Of a stretch of 35,000 nucleotides of DNA, positions 1 through 10,900 are shown piece by piece. Source of the stretch: Chromera velia (lineage: Eukaryota; Sar; Chromeraceae); the NCBI GenBank assembly GCA_018398765.1, contig JAHBMJ010004847.1:29866-64865 (forward strand). The letters are read 5' to 3'. The position numbers were made by a program, and so were the translations under genes. The notes beneath the pieces were generated by a model, which saw only the letters and a program-made list of their open reading frames with translations, had not been told where the DNA came from and searched no databases. How positions within the stretch are numbered: the stretch's first letter is position 1; every line of letters starts with the position of its first letter.

Positions 1-38
1 CTTCAACTTTCAAATGGTAGTTAGGTTCAGGGAGGTCG

Positions 39-539
39 TTATCTCTTCTTTTTGTGCCGTCTTGGAGCTTCAGGAGTAACCGGATCGACCAGGATGTCAA
101 CATGGGCGAACTGAGATCCGGAAAGGTTAGTTACGATCGAGTGGTATCACTATTATTTGGTGACATCCATACTTTGTTATTGAAGCTTGCCACTTTACCA
201 TTGATGTTCAAGCACTGAACATACTTTTGATGACCTCATCTTTTACAAAAGCTTACCACTTGGCGACTTGCTGCTCGTTTTTTTGATATTGACCTAGCTT
301 CCAGCAATGGTTCGGTCTTCACACCCTCTGAATCACAAAGCACACACCAGGACCGTGTATCTGTTTCGTTGTGGGAACCTTTATAGTCTAACGTGCTTGT
401 ATTGGTCTCCTTCATGCTTTCACTTGTGCAGAAGGAACTCCTAACACTGTAAGCAGTGCTGTTTTCATTTTTTTGGAACTCGCCAGAAGTGGATTTGCCC
501 TCTCTGGAATGAACGGTAAGTTTGTCACTTGTATCCACC
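39..539 (-). CDS. 3'-terminal exons of an unrecognised gene (partial)
   Basis: Two exons on the minus strand join in phase. The upstream exon (539 down to 257) follows a pyrimidine-rich CTCTGCAG acceptor and ends at a GTAAGC donor. The last exon (110 down to 39) follows CTCAG and ends at a TAA stop at 39-41. The joined reading gives 118 codons including the stop. It is hydrophilic and rich in Ser, Thr, Lys and Glu, and ends in a basic tail (APRRHKKKR). I recognise no domain. The 5' part of the gene must lie to the right on this strand, but I could not connect an exon between 540 and 820 in the right phase, so the N-terminus is unknown. The support is the long open frame plus matching splice phases; it could still be a chance model. 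Confidence 0.45.
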
Positions 540-3500
540 CTGCAGAGGAAGGAGAGGGCTTCCCTAAAGTCTAGAAAGCTGAAGATTGTCTTACTGTGGA
601 TCGCTATAGATGTGTTTCACCAATTTGTTGCAGCTTTAAAATTTTAATTCAATTGTCGTTTTGTGTATTGGTTGATTTTCATGGGGATGCACACATATAC
701 AGAGAAGTATACAGACCGCTGCACACTATGAGACCTTTGACCTCAATTTCCTCTTCACTCCGCTCGCTCAGTATTAACCACCACATCGCTCAAGAGAGTC
801 CAACTTAAGCTACTTGCTCGTAGCTTATTTTTTCTTTCTTCTTTGTGCTGTAAATCTACATGGTTCCTTTGTGAGTGCAGAATAGTATGTGGATGTCTGT
901 GTTTTACTGTAAATTTTGTATGTATTCATTTGCATTTGGGTGATTTTTGCACATACATCGGAACAAAAACGAGTCTAATTAACAGTTTGTATCTAGCATG
1001 AGATTTTTAGGAGCACGACGTGTTGATGAAGTCATTGTCAATCCTATGATGTGTTAACTCTTTTGAAGTGGGGGCCCGGGTTAAGGAGGCGAAGCCCCCC
1101 TTATGATTTGACATTCTGAACGTTTCGGAACTAATTTTCTAAGTAAAGTTGACTCTTTAAAAACATAAGATTTTTATAAAAAGTTTTTACTTTTATAATA
1201 TACAAATGATACCGTTTGCACTAGGTTTTAGCCTTGTACGCTAAAAATTTTATGTCAGTATCGAAATTATCGATGATACCCCCTTAAGATTATACTAAAA
1301 ATACCCTACTACCGCTACCATATGTATACTTAGACCTTAAAAGTTCGTAAAAAACTTTTACAAAAAAGTCGCATTACTAGAATTACGTAACTTTTTACCG
1401 GTTACCGACGGTTTTTTTTAACCTGTTAGAGAGGTTATAATTTACCGTAATTTTACTCTTTTCTAGGCCATGTTCATGCCATGTTCAAAGACTTTTCGGG
1501 GCCGTTCCCGCGCTAGGTTCTCGCACGTCCCCGCATAGTTAAAAACCGTTATACTTCCTGTCTCCCCGTCTCCTTCTCTATAGATGAAAGTGTGTACCGA
1601 GTTTAAGCTTATAGTGACCACAAAACAGCGTACAAAACACTATAAGACACTCTCTTATTGATGTAGTGATTCAAAACAGAGATCATAACAGATGAACAAG
1701 AACTTCTATCTAAGGAAGTAGTCCGCATTCACCTCCATAAAGGGATAGATTCACACAGAGACTACAAAGATGGCAGTCTGACTTATGAGGATTTTGCTGC
1801 CCTTCCCGTCGATACCTTCGTTGAAAAATACGGGGCACCCAAGAAGAGTGTCACCACATTCACGTACAAGAAGTTCAACATGCAGTGACAGCACAGTCAA
1901 GACCCAGTGAATCCGTATCCAAAGCTCCAAAGAAGCACTGTTTAAGCACGATGATTTGTTAATGAGTCTAGCACTGAATCATGGATGATGGCGGATGATG
2001 GCGGCCTCAAAAAAGACTCTGAAATGATGGTATTAGGAGCCTATAGACTATAGTAAAGTGTACGTTGAAAATGTTTTAACTAAATCTTGAACTAATAGCA
2101 GCTTTAAATCATTTTACCGCATGTCTGAAGCAGAGAAAACATTTTAAAACAGTGTCACTCTAGTTTAAAAAATGGTGGAAATACTAGACCAATCCTGTAG
2201 TGTTACACAAAGTTAATTGTGTAACAATTACCCCTGACTCCCCCCTTGTTACACATAAAAGTGTGTAACAGATAGTGTACAATGATTCTAAACCAATTTT
2301 TTAACACCAAAGTGTATACTAATTCTGCACAAAAAACTCTAGAGCTTTATAGCCTTTCAAAGCTATAAAATGAAATAAAATGAAGCTTTTAAAGAATCTA
2401 AACGTAAAAACTAAGTTTAAAACATCTAAAATAGTTCCTTAGTATGCTTAGTCACGAACTTGATGTCGCTATCCTCTAGTCTCCCTCTCGTTTCTTTATG
2501 GTGAATATGAACTTTCTCACCTGTCGTTAGTGACCAGATTTAATTTAATTTAATTTGATTTGATTTGAAGTAGGGCTTAACCTCAAATCAAATCTTAGGC
2601 TTGAGAAACTTTAGTATGATAGGGCCTATCAAATTCTATCAAATCTACTTCAAATCTGACCCTTTAACCTCAAATCTTCGAGCTCAATCCGTCATCCAGT
2701 CTCTCAAATAAGTTTTAAAGTTCACATTTTTTTGTGCGTTAAAAAAAAAAAAAAGATCACAAAAAGATTTTTTTATCGGTTTCACATGAATATGAACGCC
2801 CAAAAGCTTTAAAAATGTCTAAATGTCTGTTCAATGAAAAAGATGTCATCTACTCTATTCTTCAGACAAAGTCATTCAAGTTTTGATTAAGGGTTTAAAG
2901 TGGTTCTTTATTGTCCTGTGACAGTTTTTATGCTTCTTTCTTTGCCTTGGGCTCTTTTTGGGTCCCCTCTTATCAAACTGATCAACGATGTCAAACAATC
3001 CCACAGGTTATAACAACAAGAAGGCCGCATTACTATACACTGCCGGCTATGTGGAGAAAATGTAGCCTGCAGAAAGAGGGAGAAATGTAATTCTAAGCTC
3101 TTAACTTATGTAAGCTCTTAGCTTTAACAATAGCTCATTATAATTTTGAGAGTCTTAATTTAGCTTTTAGTCTAGTTTTTAGTGATTTTCTTGTCTCTAG
3201 GGCTTTCTAGGATTTGCTAGTAGTGTCGATTATGTTATGTCATCTTCAGTGCTGTCGAGAATGACCTCTAGACTTCAACCTCAAATCTACCTCAAATCTG
3301 GTCAGATTTAAGCTTGAAACTCAAATCAAATCAAATCAAATCCTATCAAATCAAATCTGGTCACTAGCTGTCCTTCAGCAGTAGTGTGTTTTCACCTCCT
3401 TTTCTAGGAGGTTTTCTTCATTTTATTCCCTTCTTTTTTGGCCATAGTTTGAGAAGCAAGAACTCTTTGCTTTGATAGACACCTAGCTGTTTTTACTAAT

Positions 3501-4570
3501 AACGAAAGCCTGTCAGTTATCCCATCTTTCAAAGGCTAATCGAGAGTCAATCGGTCTTGGTAGAACACAATCAAAATGAAAAAAGTTTCACAAACAGTCA
3601 AAACTAAAGTCAAAGAGAGTCAAATATAGTCATCAAGCATTCGATGGCATTCGACAAGAAATCAGGGAGATGCTAGAGGGAGATGACAAGAGACAAAAAT
3701 GAGTAGGTTAAACCTTCAATTAATTAAGGTGAAAACGATTGTAGATCGACTTTGGCTTACTTTGGCCCCATAAAGCATCTTTTTATACAGATGAAACCTA
3801 CAATGATTAATATACACTAAAGTATATAATAATGCATTCCTAAAAGTGATAGTTTGAATTAATGCACACGAAAGTCTATACTAATTCATTCATCAAAATT
3901 CTATCAAAATATGTAATAAAACAATGTGTAACAAGACATTCAAAAAAAAGTGATTGTATAACAATACAGGATTGATATAGTAAATACTAGTTTTATTATG
4001 ATGGCATACTAGCCTTCCTACAGTAACTGTACTTTAGTAACTTTAGAGTATCTGTAAAAGTAGCTAAAGTACGGTAACTTTAGGCGGTCATGGACCTTAA
4101 AGTTATTGCGGCGTAATTGCGCTATCCAGGTAACTCTTAAAGTCTAAGTATACTACCATGGTAACCCAACCTAAAAGTACTACCGTAACCACGATTCTAG
4201 TTACCGTGCAGCCTGACGGCCACGCTAGTTACCATCCTAAATTGGTTACACCTAACCGTATAGTGTATAGAGTGCTTGTGAGGCAGCACTAGGAAATCAA
4301 CAATATAGACGCTCGAACAAAGGAAGAATAACTTGTCGTTTCTTTTAGGTATACATATTTTAACCTAGATTTTAACTTATTCTACAATAGGCACGGCCAA
4401 AAAAGAAGTGCGGAGCCACTATATAAGGTCCAAAACTGGTTTAAAATAGACTGCATGCAATGTTACAATATGAAACACAAAATTGTTAGGCTGAGCTTCC
4501 GCAAACCCAGGGCTGAGAAATGTTTTTTTGCAGCAAAAAGGCCTGTACTAGTATACTTCATCCCTTAATT
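540..4570. other. AT-rich gene-free stretch with transposon remnants
   Basis: I see no believable coding region here. The stretch is AT-rich, with poly-A/T runs and many GTTAC/GTAAC words. The only structured element I can delimit is the TA-flanked TIR element at 2528-3366. A weaker inverted similarity joins about 1308-1345 with about 4133-4175, where both contain ATACTTAGAC. The 5' exons of the gene ending at 39 may start in the first 300 bases but could not be resolved. Confidence 0.6.
2528..3366. mobile_element. Non-autonomous DNA transposon (MITE-like) with TA-flanked inverted termini
   Basis: The left end reads TA then GTGACCAGATTT. The right end reads AAATCTGGTCAC then TA, which is the exact reverse complement over 12 bases. 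Past the perfect part, both ends continue into arrays of ATTT/GATTT units on the left and AAATC units on the right. The flanking TA on each side fits a TA target-site duplication, as in Tc1/mariner-like and some other DNA transposons. The 835-bp interior is AT-rich, includes a run of about 14 A, and has no open frame that could be a transposase, so the element would need to be mobilised in trans. The superfamily is not determined. Confidence 0.7.
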
Positions 4571-7014
4571 CTACTCTGCAAACATCGCGAGGTCCACAAG
4601 GGCTGGCCCAAAGAAGGTGTAGGCGCTGTTGAGCAGAACCACGTTGCCCTTGAACATCGGCTTTTTCTCTGGCAGTGCCTCTATCTTCCCGATGAGAGCT
4701 TGTTTTTCACTGCAAACTTCAGAGTGTAGCTCCTTTATCCTACTCAAATAAGCTTCAAGCTGCTTCTCACAATTGTTTGTGATGCCATGACGTGCTACGA
4801 TTATAAAAAAAACATCTTTTTCGTGTACGGCCGGTAATTTCAACGATGCGACATGGAGCGGCACGGTCGCATTCTCGCTAAGCTCTTCACAGAACAGGCT
4901 CCCACGGAATTTGCAATACATTTGGAACAAGTCTTTCACCACTTTCGCTAGTCCAATCGGCTCTGCGAGCAGCCGGTCTTATCATAGAAACAGCGTGAAA
5001 CGCCTGTCCCCGTTTGGCCCAGGGGTATCTGCGACGCGCTGCAACAACAGCACGTCAAACGCTGCATTGGTATTCCCAAGCAAAAAAATTGACCCGTAGG
5101 GAACCTCATCTAGCAATGTGCCTGTCCAGCTTTGAAGCTAAAGGACGTTTGGTTTGAGCTCCGCCTCGCCGTCAAAGACCTGTGCAAAAGACAGAAGCAG
5201 CACCGTCTGCCAGTCAGGTCACTTAACAATGACCTTGCAGGCTTCAGAAGGCATCGTAGAGATAAGCCTTCCGCCACGTAACCAAACCTCGTGCAATGGA
5301 TTCTCGACTTGACTATGAGCGTCTGAAGACGCCGCTGCCAGCAACGTCTCGCGTTCTGAACCGCAATCCGGCACTAAATAGAGCCCCGAGCAGCCACCTA
5401 AGACAGAGTGGCGCAACTTCTTCGAAGAGTCAGGATTACAGGCTGCTTTCACCTCTTGGTCGATCTTCTCTACCCGGTCCCATACCCACCACATCAGTAC
5501 CAAAAACCACGCCTGGAGTTATTCAAAGCACTGCCATCTTTCTGTCTGTATGGCACGAGGCAAGAAGCGAGCTGCTCCAAAAACGCTCTCAAGGAGTCTG
5601 TAAATCATATTCCATTCGTCGCTTGCTGCCGCAGAGTTACGTATATCAGCCAGTAGCCACAGTAGCAGCAGCGGCGAAACGCATGGTTCCAGGACCTTCA
5701 CGGGTATTGGCATGTTGCCGTGAGAGACCAACGGATTGAGCAAGATTCCCATCTCTTGAGCCTATCTTGCTAAGCGGGAATTTTCATTGACCACAGCGAT
5801 GGGAGACTCGTACCAGAGCGTCTACCCATGCACTGCACATGCAAAGACGTCTAGAGTCATACGACACATCGGCTGTTGGCGCTCATTGCAGAACTGGTTC
5901 GGAGAAGTGAAACAAGCGGAAGCTACGGCTGAAAGGGGGTGGGTGGAATGGTCTACCAGTCGAGCTTATGCAAGTCCATCCCGAATGACCACCAGTGTAC
6001 CCCAGTGCCCCTTCGTCATACGCAAAGCGTACTTGAAGATCCACGAAGCCAATTCTGGTGCTGGGGGCTTGCCATACAAGGTTTGAAGGAAGTTAACCAG
6101 CTTACTCTCTAGTGCAGGTAGACGCAGATCAATGTAGAAGAATATCCGATTCGGCGTCGTTCCTTGGCGTTGTCCCTCCACCCAACTCGTCTCCAGGGAA
6201 GTGAAAAGCACGCGTCTGCTCCTTCAAGCAGCTCATCACAATCTCGACGATTGCCTGCGCACAGCTGGAAACAATGTCTGGCTTAATATTGACCATCAAC
6301 AGGAGATACGGATCCTCATCCCCACCCCAGATTTGTTTCACCTCCTGCTCTAAAGAATCAAGCACCTCACCGAGCTTCTTTTCCGGTGCTCACGACACCT
6401 CGGGCAGCTTTGTGTTCTCTTGCTCTATATGTCATAAAAAGTATACGTGCTGCTAAGTGCTGCTCTAAAGCATCTCTCTGCTAGGGGTTTTCTGCTAGAA
6501 CATCTTTACAAGTGAGGGCACAATTCGAATTGAAAGTGATGCCGATTGGTAATAGCAGTGTCAGCATCTTTCTTTCACTATTCGTGAGACTAGTCAATTT
6601 GGCAGAAGTCTTCGAGTCGCGCACCCCCCTCACAGCATCCAGCACAAACTGTAAAAAGAAGGTCTTCTTTGTCTGCGACTGTGATGGAACTACAGCGTAT
6701 CCAATCTTGGTTGGATCTGTGCCACCTTGTTCCACGTACAAGAGGACTTCTCTCAACTCTCCCATCCGGTCGAAAATTCTATTCTCTTCAAGCAGATCAT
6801 ACTCTACAAGGTGGGCTTTCTGGTCCACAGATTGAGTAGAGAACGGTCGAGGCTCCTCTTCGAGCTACTCCCAAACTGTTTGTGCCTCTGTCAGTTTCAC
6901 AGATACTGCAATGTCACATGCACTCAGCGTGTACACGTCAGTCCAGAAACACTGAATGTATGCTGCATGGAGAAAGTTTTGCTCGGCTTACTCCCGCCTC
7001 ACACGCACTTCAAT
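4571..7014 (-). pseudogene. Decayed long ORF, possibly a Crinkler/RHS-type NTPase effector
   Basis: The minus strand reads as one protein of about 800 codons interrupted by many stops. The frame is continuous from 7014 to about 6380, shifts by one base, continues to about 6200, shifts again, and then stays in a single frame to the final TAG at 4571-4573. Premature stops lie at 6988 (TAA), 6865 (TAG), 6481 (TAG), 5966 (TAA), 5822 (TAG), 5762 (TAG), 5519 (TAA), 5219 (TGA), 5138 (TAG), 4982 (TGA) and 4979 (TAA). Sensible amphipathic protein sequence runs on both sides of each. Pieces such as SQTKKTFFLQFVLDAV (a degenerate GKT-like loop), LLLPIGITFN, ARILFMTY, PYLLLMVNIKPDI and GSIFLLGNTNAAFDVLL resemble the layout of Crinkler/RHS-type P-loop NTPase plus nuclease-like proteins. 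That family call is a weak resemblance only. The reading may begin after an AG at 7015 and so lack its first exon. Confidence 0.55.
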
Positions 7015-7638
7015 CTGGAGCTGTCAAATGCAGCTAGACCCGATCAGGCACATACGCACGCACACGACCTCGAAGAGAAGTATGTGTGTCAATAACCACA
7101 CAGAGACTCTTGGCTGGCTAACGGTCACACACGCACGCAAAAAAAAAAAAGTTCATCTAAAGATATGGCCGCCCATAGATAGCTGGTTTCTGGAAGCTTT
7201 CTTCTGCAACCCTCCGTCAGTAATGCCATGATGTAAGCATAGGGAATGGGATTTTTATGGATTTCTAGTCGGGAGTCTAGAGATTGCAGAAAATTGGCCG
7301 GCAGTTAAATTCTGTACGGCGCTGTGGGTTAACAAAAATTGAATGACTGTGTCAGCCGCTCGATCGTTTTGATGGCGTTTAGGCCTGTTTTTCCCATAGA
7401 CGCAAGTCTGCATGCTTGTGCGGGTTTTTTGTTCAGGACCTCACTAGATAACGCCACAAAGCAGACCAACACTAACCGTGCATACTAGTGGGGGGGCTGC
7501 ATGGCCATGTTTGGCGTACCCGGCGCACAGGCGCACCCCGACCAAACTATAAACTATACTAGCTGTGTCGTCCAACGCGATGAACCGCGCGCGCACCGTC
7601 ATCCGCGCGCGTGATTTGCAATTTTCTTAATTCCTCTT

Positions 7639-7683
<45 letters not shown>

Positions 7684-7926
7684 ACGCGTGTGTCGATCTG
7701 CGTGTGTGTGCACATATGTACGCGTGCTTTGCAGCCAGACAAGCCGGGAAGATAAGCCCATCAATCAGACTTTCCGTGTATCACACACCGAGCTATTCTC
7801 TATTTCACGTGAAGGTTGACGTACAGAGAAATGCAGTCGTATATAAATGTAGCTTCCTCCCATTTGCCAGTTTTTAAGTTTCTCTCGGTTTGTAAGGGGA
7901 TTCCCCAGAATCAGATCTTTTGAAGA
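7015..7926. other. Flank between pseudogene and polycystin-like gene
   Basis: No coding region is supported here. The stretch holds a short poly-A run at 7140-7150, GC-rich patches with alternating CG near 7580-7615, and a CT/GT microsatellite at 7631-7682. It would contain the promoter of the plus-strand gene starting at 7927, and any upstream exons of that gene would be expected here. None with a cysteine-rich GPS-like signature was seen. Confidence 0.5.
7631..7682. repeat. (CT)n(GT)n compound microsatellite
   Basis: A run of alternating CT changes directly into a run of alternating GT. It lies about 250 bases upstream of the proposed start of the polycystin-like gene. Confidence 0.9.
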
Positions 7927-10900
7927 ATGATTTCCCCCCACTTCCTGCCCTTTGAGGCCCAGGAGGCCTACGTTCAGCAGCATGCCGAAAGCAGAGTGCT
8001 GCAAACAATCCAGAACAACTCTCTGTCCGTGAACTTTACAGATGTAGAGCCGTCTATCTTCAGTCGGCTTGATGTTCGAAGCGACGATTTTTCTCTGACG
8101 GTTTTATATTCCATCGTCGGTATGGTTTTCCTTTGTCTTGTTGCGATGCTTTCTGCATATAACATGGACCAAATAGACAGAAGGCGCAGAAAGGTGCGCA
8201 TGCAAAAGGCTCGAACTGCGAAGATCCCAGACCCCGACCGGTATGTCAGCCGTTGTTTGCATATATGTGTACATGCATGTAGATGCAGTCGTACAGAGAG
8301 TGGGAGATGCCCTGAGACCAACCGCTCTGCCTGCTTGTCCCAGCCTCCTTCCGTTGACTGCATCTTCCCGTCAGATTCCACACCGAGCACACTCGTGCAG
8401 TATGCATGCACTCGAGTCCAATTTTTGCATATGTACGTGCGTAAGACTATGAAACTATATAAGTCCCTTTTGCTTAATTGTCCGTGCGAATTCACGAACG
8501 AAAGCAGATCCGCAGTTGCCGACATCAACGGAAAGGTGGACCTTCCTGGGGCCATTGCGGAGGTGTACCAGGCCCAGATCGTGAAGACCCTGGTGAGGAA
8601 CAGGCAGCACCCTTCAGAGCCTGTGAAGCCACTCAGATGCTGTGGCTACACCGGAGAGTTCTGTAAAACCAGGTGAGCCAGCCAGCAGAGGAAATTGCCA
8701 CGGTGTATTTGATGCATGAAAGGGTACTGGAGAGTCAGTAGGGGTCGAATCTACGCACACAGACACAAAAATTGTGCGACTTTTCACGGAATGACTTTGC
8801 TCAGGACCAGTTGCCGTCTCTCTGTCACTGTCACTATCACTACATTTGTCTTGTAATTTTCTGTTTCAAGTGTTCCTGTCTGTGTGCATGCATGCACGTG
8901 CAGATACGGGTCTGCTGTGATGCGGTTGCACCCGATTTTGACGATCTGGTGTCACGAGCAGGCGAACAACAGCAGGAGCAAACGGGCCCTTCTTGTCTCG
9001 TGGCTCTTCTGCATGGTCTTCTTCATCCCCGCAGCCTTCTACAACTACTACCAGACTCTAGACGCAGACCTGACTCTCTCCCGCCCGTTCAACCTCACTT
9101 CAGATATCATCACGGCGGTTGTGGTGGCCATCTTGGCTTCTGCTGTCATCTGGCCGACCTTTCTTCTTCTCTCGTGGTTCTCGCGCCACTCTTTTTTCGG
9201 ACCCCACAAACCCGAGGAGACCCGACTGACGAGGGAGGAGGTGGTGATGGAGAGCAGAGCCAATGCGGGACACAGGATCAAAAAGTTTGGGTACATTCGG
9301 GAGAGGACTGTGGCAGAGAATGTGAGTCCATACATTTTCTGTATGAACGAATTCTGTATGAAAGAAAATGCAAAAAGTTTGGGTACATTCGGGAGAGGAC
9401 TGTGGCAGAGAATGTGAGTCAGTCACAGCTAGTCAGTCAATCGGAGGAAGACCTTCTAGTTTGAAGGAAGCAACAGAGAGAGAAGGAGGGTCTATAGACG
9501 GGTGAAGGGGAGAGGGAGAGATAAATGAGAAGGAAAAGGGGAGCAAGAAGAAATAAAGGTTGGGAAAGGAAGGAGCGAGCTAAAATAAAAACGGAAAGGA
9601 AAGGAAGGGAAAGGCGGGGGAACTGAAAGGAAAGGAAAAGAGAGGTTGGGCCATAAGACGAGAAGGATGAGAAAGCAAAATACCCCGCTTGCTTTGTCTG
9701 TCTGTCTGTCTGTGTGTCTGTGTGTTCCCTCCCTGTGAGAAGCTCAAGCAACGTTTGGGGGCCGGTATCATCGAAAGCCTCCCTCCCTAGAGTTTTTGCA
9801 CACACAAATACTGATCGTGACCCTTAGATGACTCTCGGGTCCCTCCCTCCCCCCCTGCAGCTGATGTGTCTGCGCAACAAGTACGAGCATGAGGTCCAGC
9901 AGATCCTGAAGAACCGCCCTTGTGCTCGAAGAGTCTCCAGGTTTCTCTGGTCACTCACGATGCCTTCAGTCAACGACACTTTCGTCTTCAAGTCAGTTAG
10001 TTGTCGAAATCGGCATGTGTCAAATGGAATGTGAAAGCAGAATCATGACGGCTAGGCAGGACAATGCATGGCCTCATGAGCCGGTGTTGAAGGAAGACAA
10101 TCATGAAATTCTTTCTTGTCGGCTCCTCTAGATTGGATTGTTTACTGAGCAGCGTCACCATTCACATGCAGCATGTCCATACCCCCCGTTGCCCTAACTC
10201 CCTGCAGCATGTTTATCGCTTTCCTCGTTGCCACGGTGATCTTTCTGACTTCTGTCCTGACGGTGATATACCTGGCAGTGAACACCGCACAGCTTCCTGA
10301 GTCCACTGCATTCGAGTGGCTGTACGCGGTGGCGATCTGCTTTGCGTTGATCTTTGTGGCCATCCCCCTCCTTCAAGTGTTCATCACAGAAGTCGCCTTT
10401 GCAGCCTGTGCACACGCGTGGGCTTCCAAACACGAAGTCAGCTTGCGCTTTTGTGTGTACGTGCGTCTCACTCTTTCTTTTTCTCTTTCTGTATGACAAT
10501 TGACTTGCTTTACGGGATCTTCTCCCTTCACCTGCCCTTCAACTGCCCCCCCCCCGGTTCCCTCCCTCCCCACCCCCCCGGCCGTGTTTTGCCTTCAGAT
10601 GCGTCCCTTTTTTATTCATCTTCTGTTCTCTGCCTTTCCGCTTTCTGCCTCTCTGTGTGTGCAGCTCTCGAAGAGGGCAAAGATCTTAGGAAATCATTAT
10701 ACGTTGTGTATATAGTTCATTTTTGTGTGTGCAGCTCTCGAAGAGGGCAAAGATCTTCAAAGACAATCCCTTCACGGAGGCCGTACAGAGAGAGGTCTTT
10801 GAGGTCTGTCTTTGAGGCTGGCAATGATTGATCAGTGTAGAGAGGGAGAAAAGCGAAACAAAGAAGCGATTCGTCAGGTGGGGGAAGGGGGAACTCTGTA

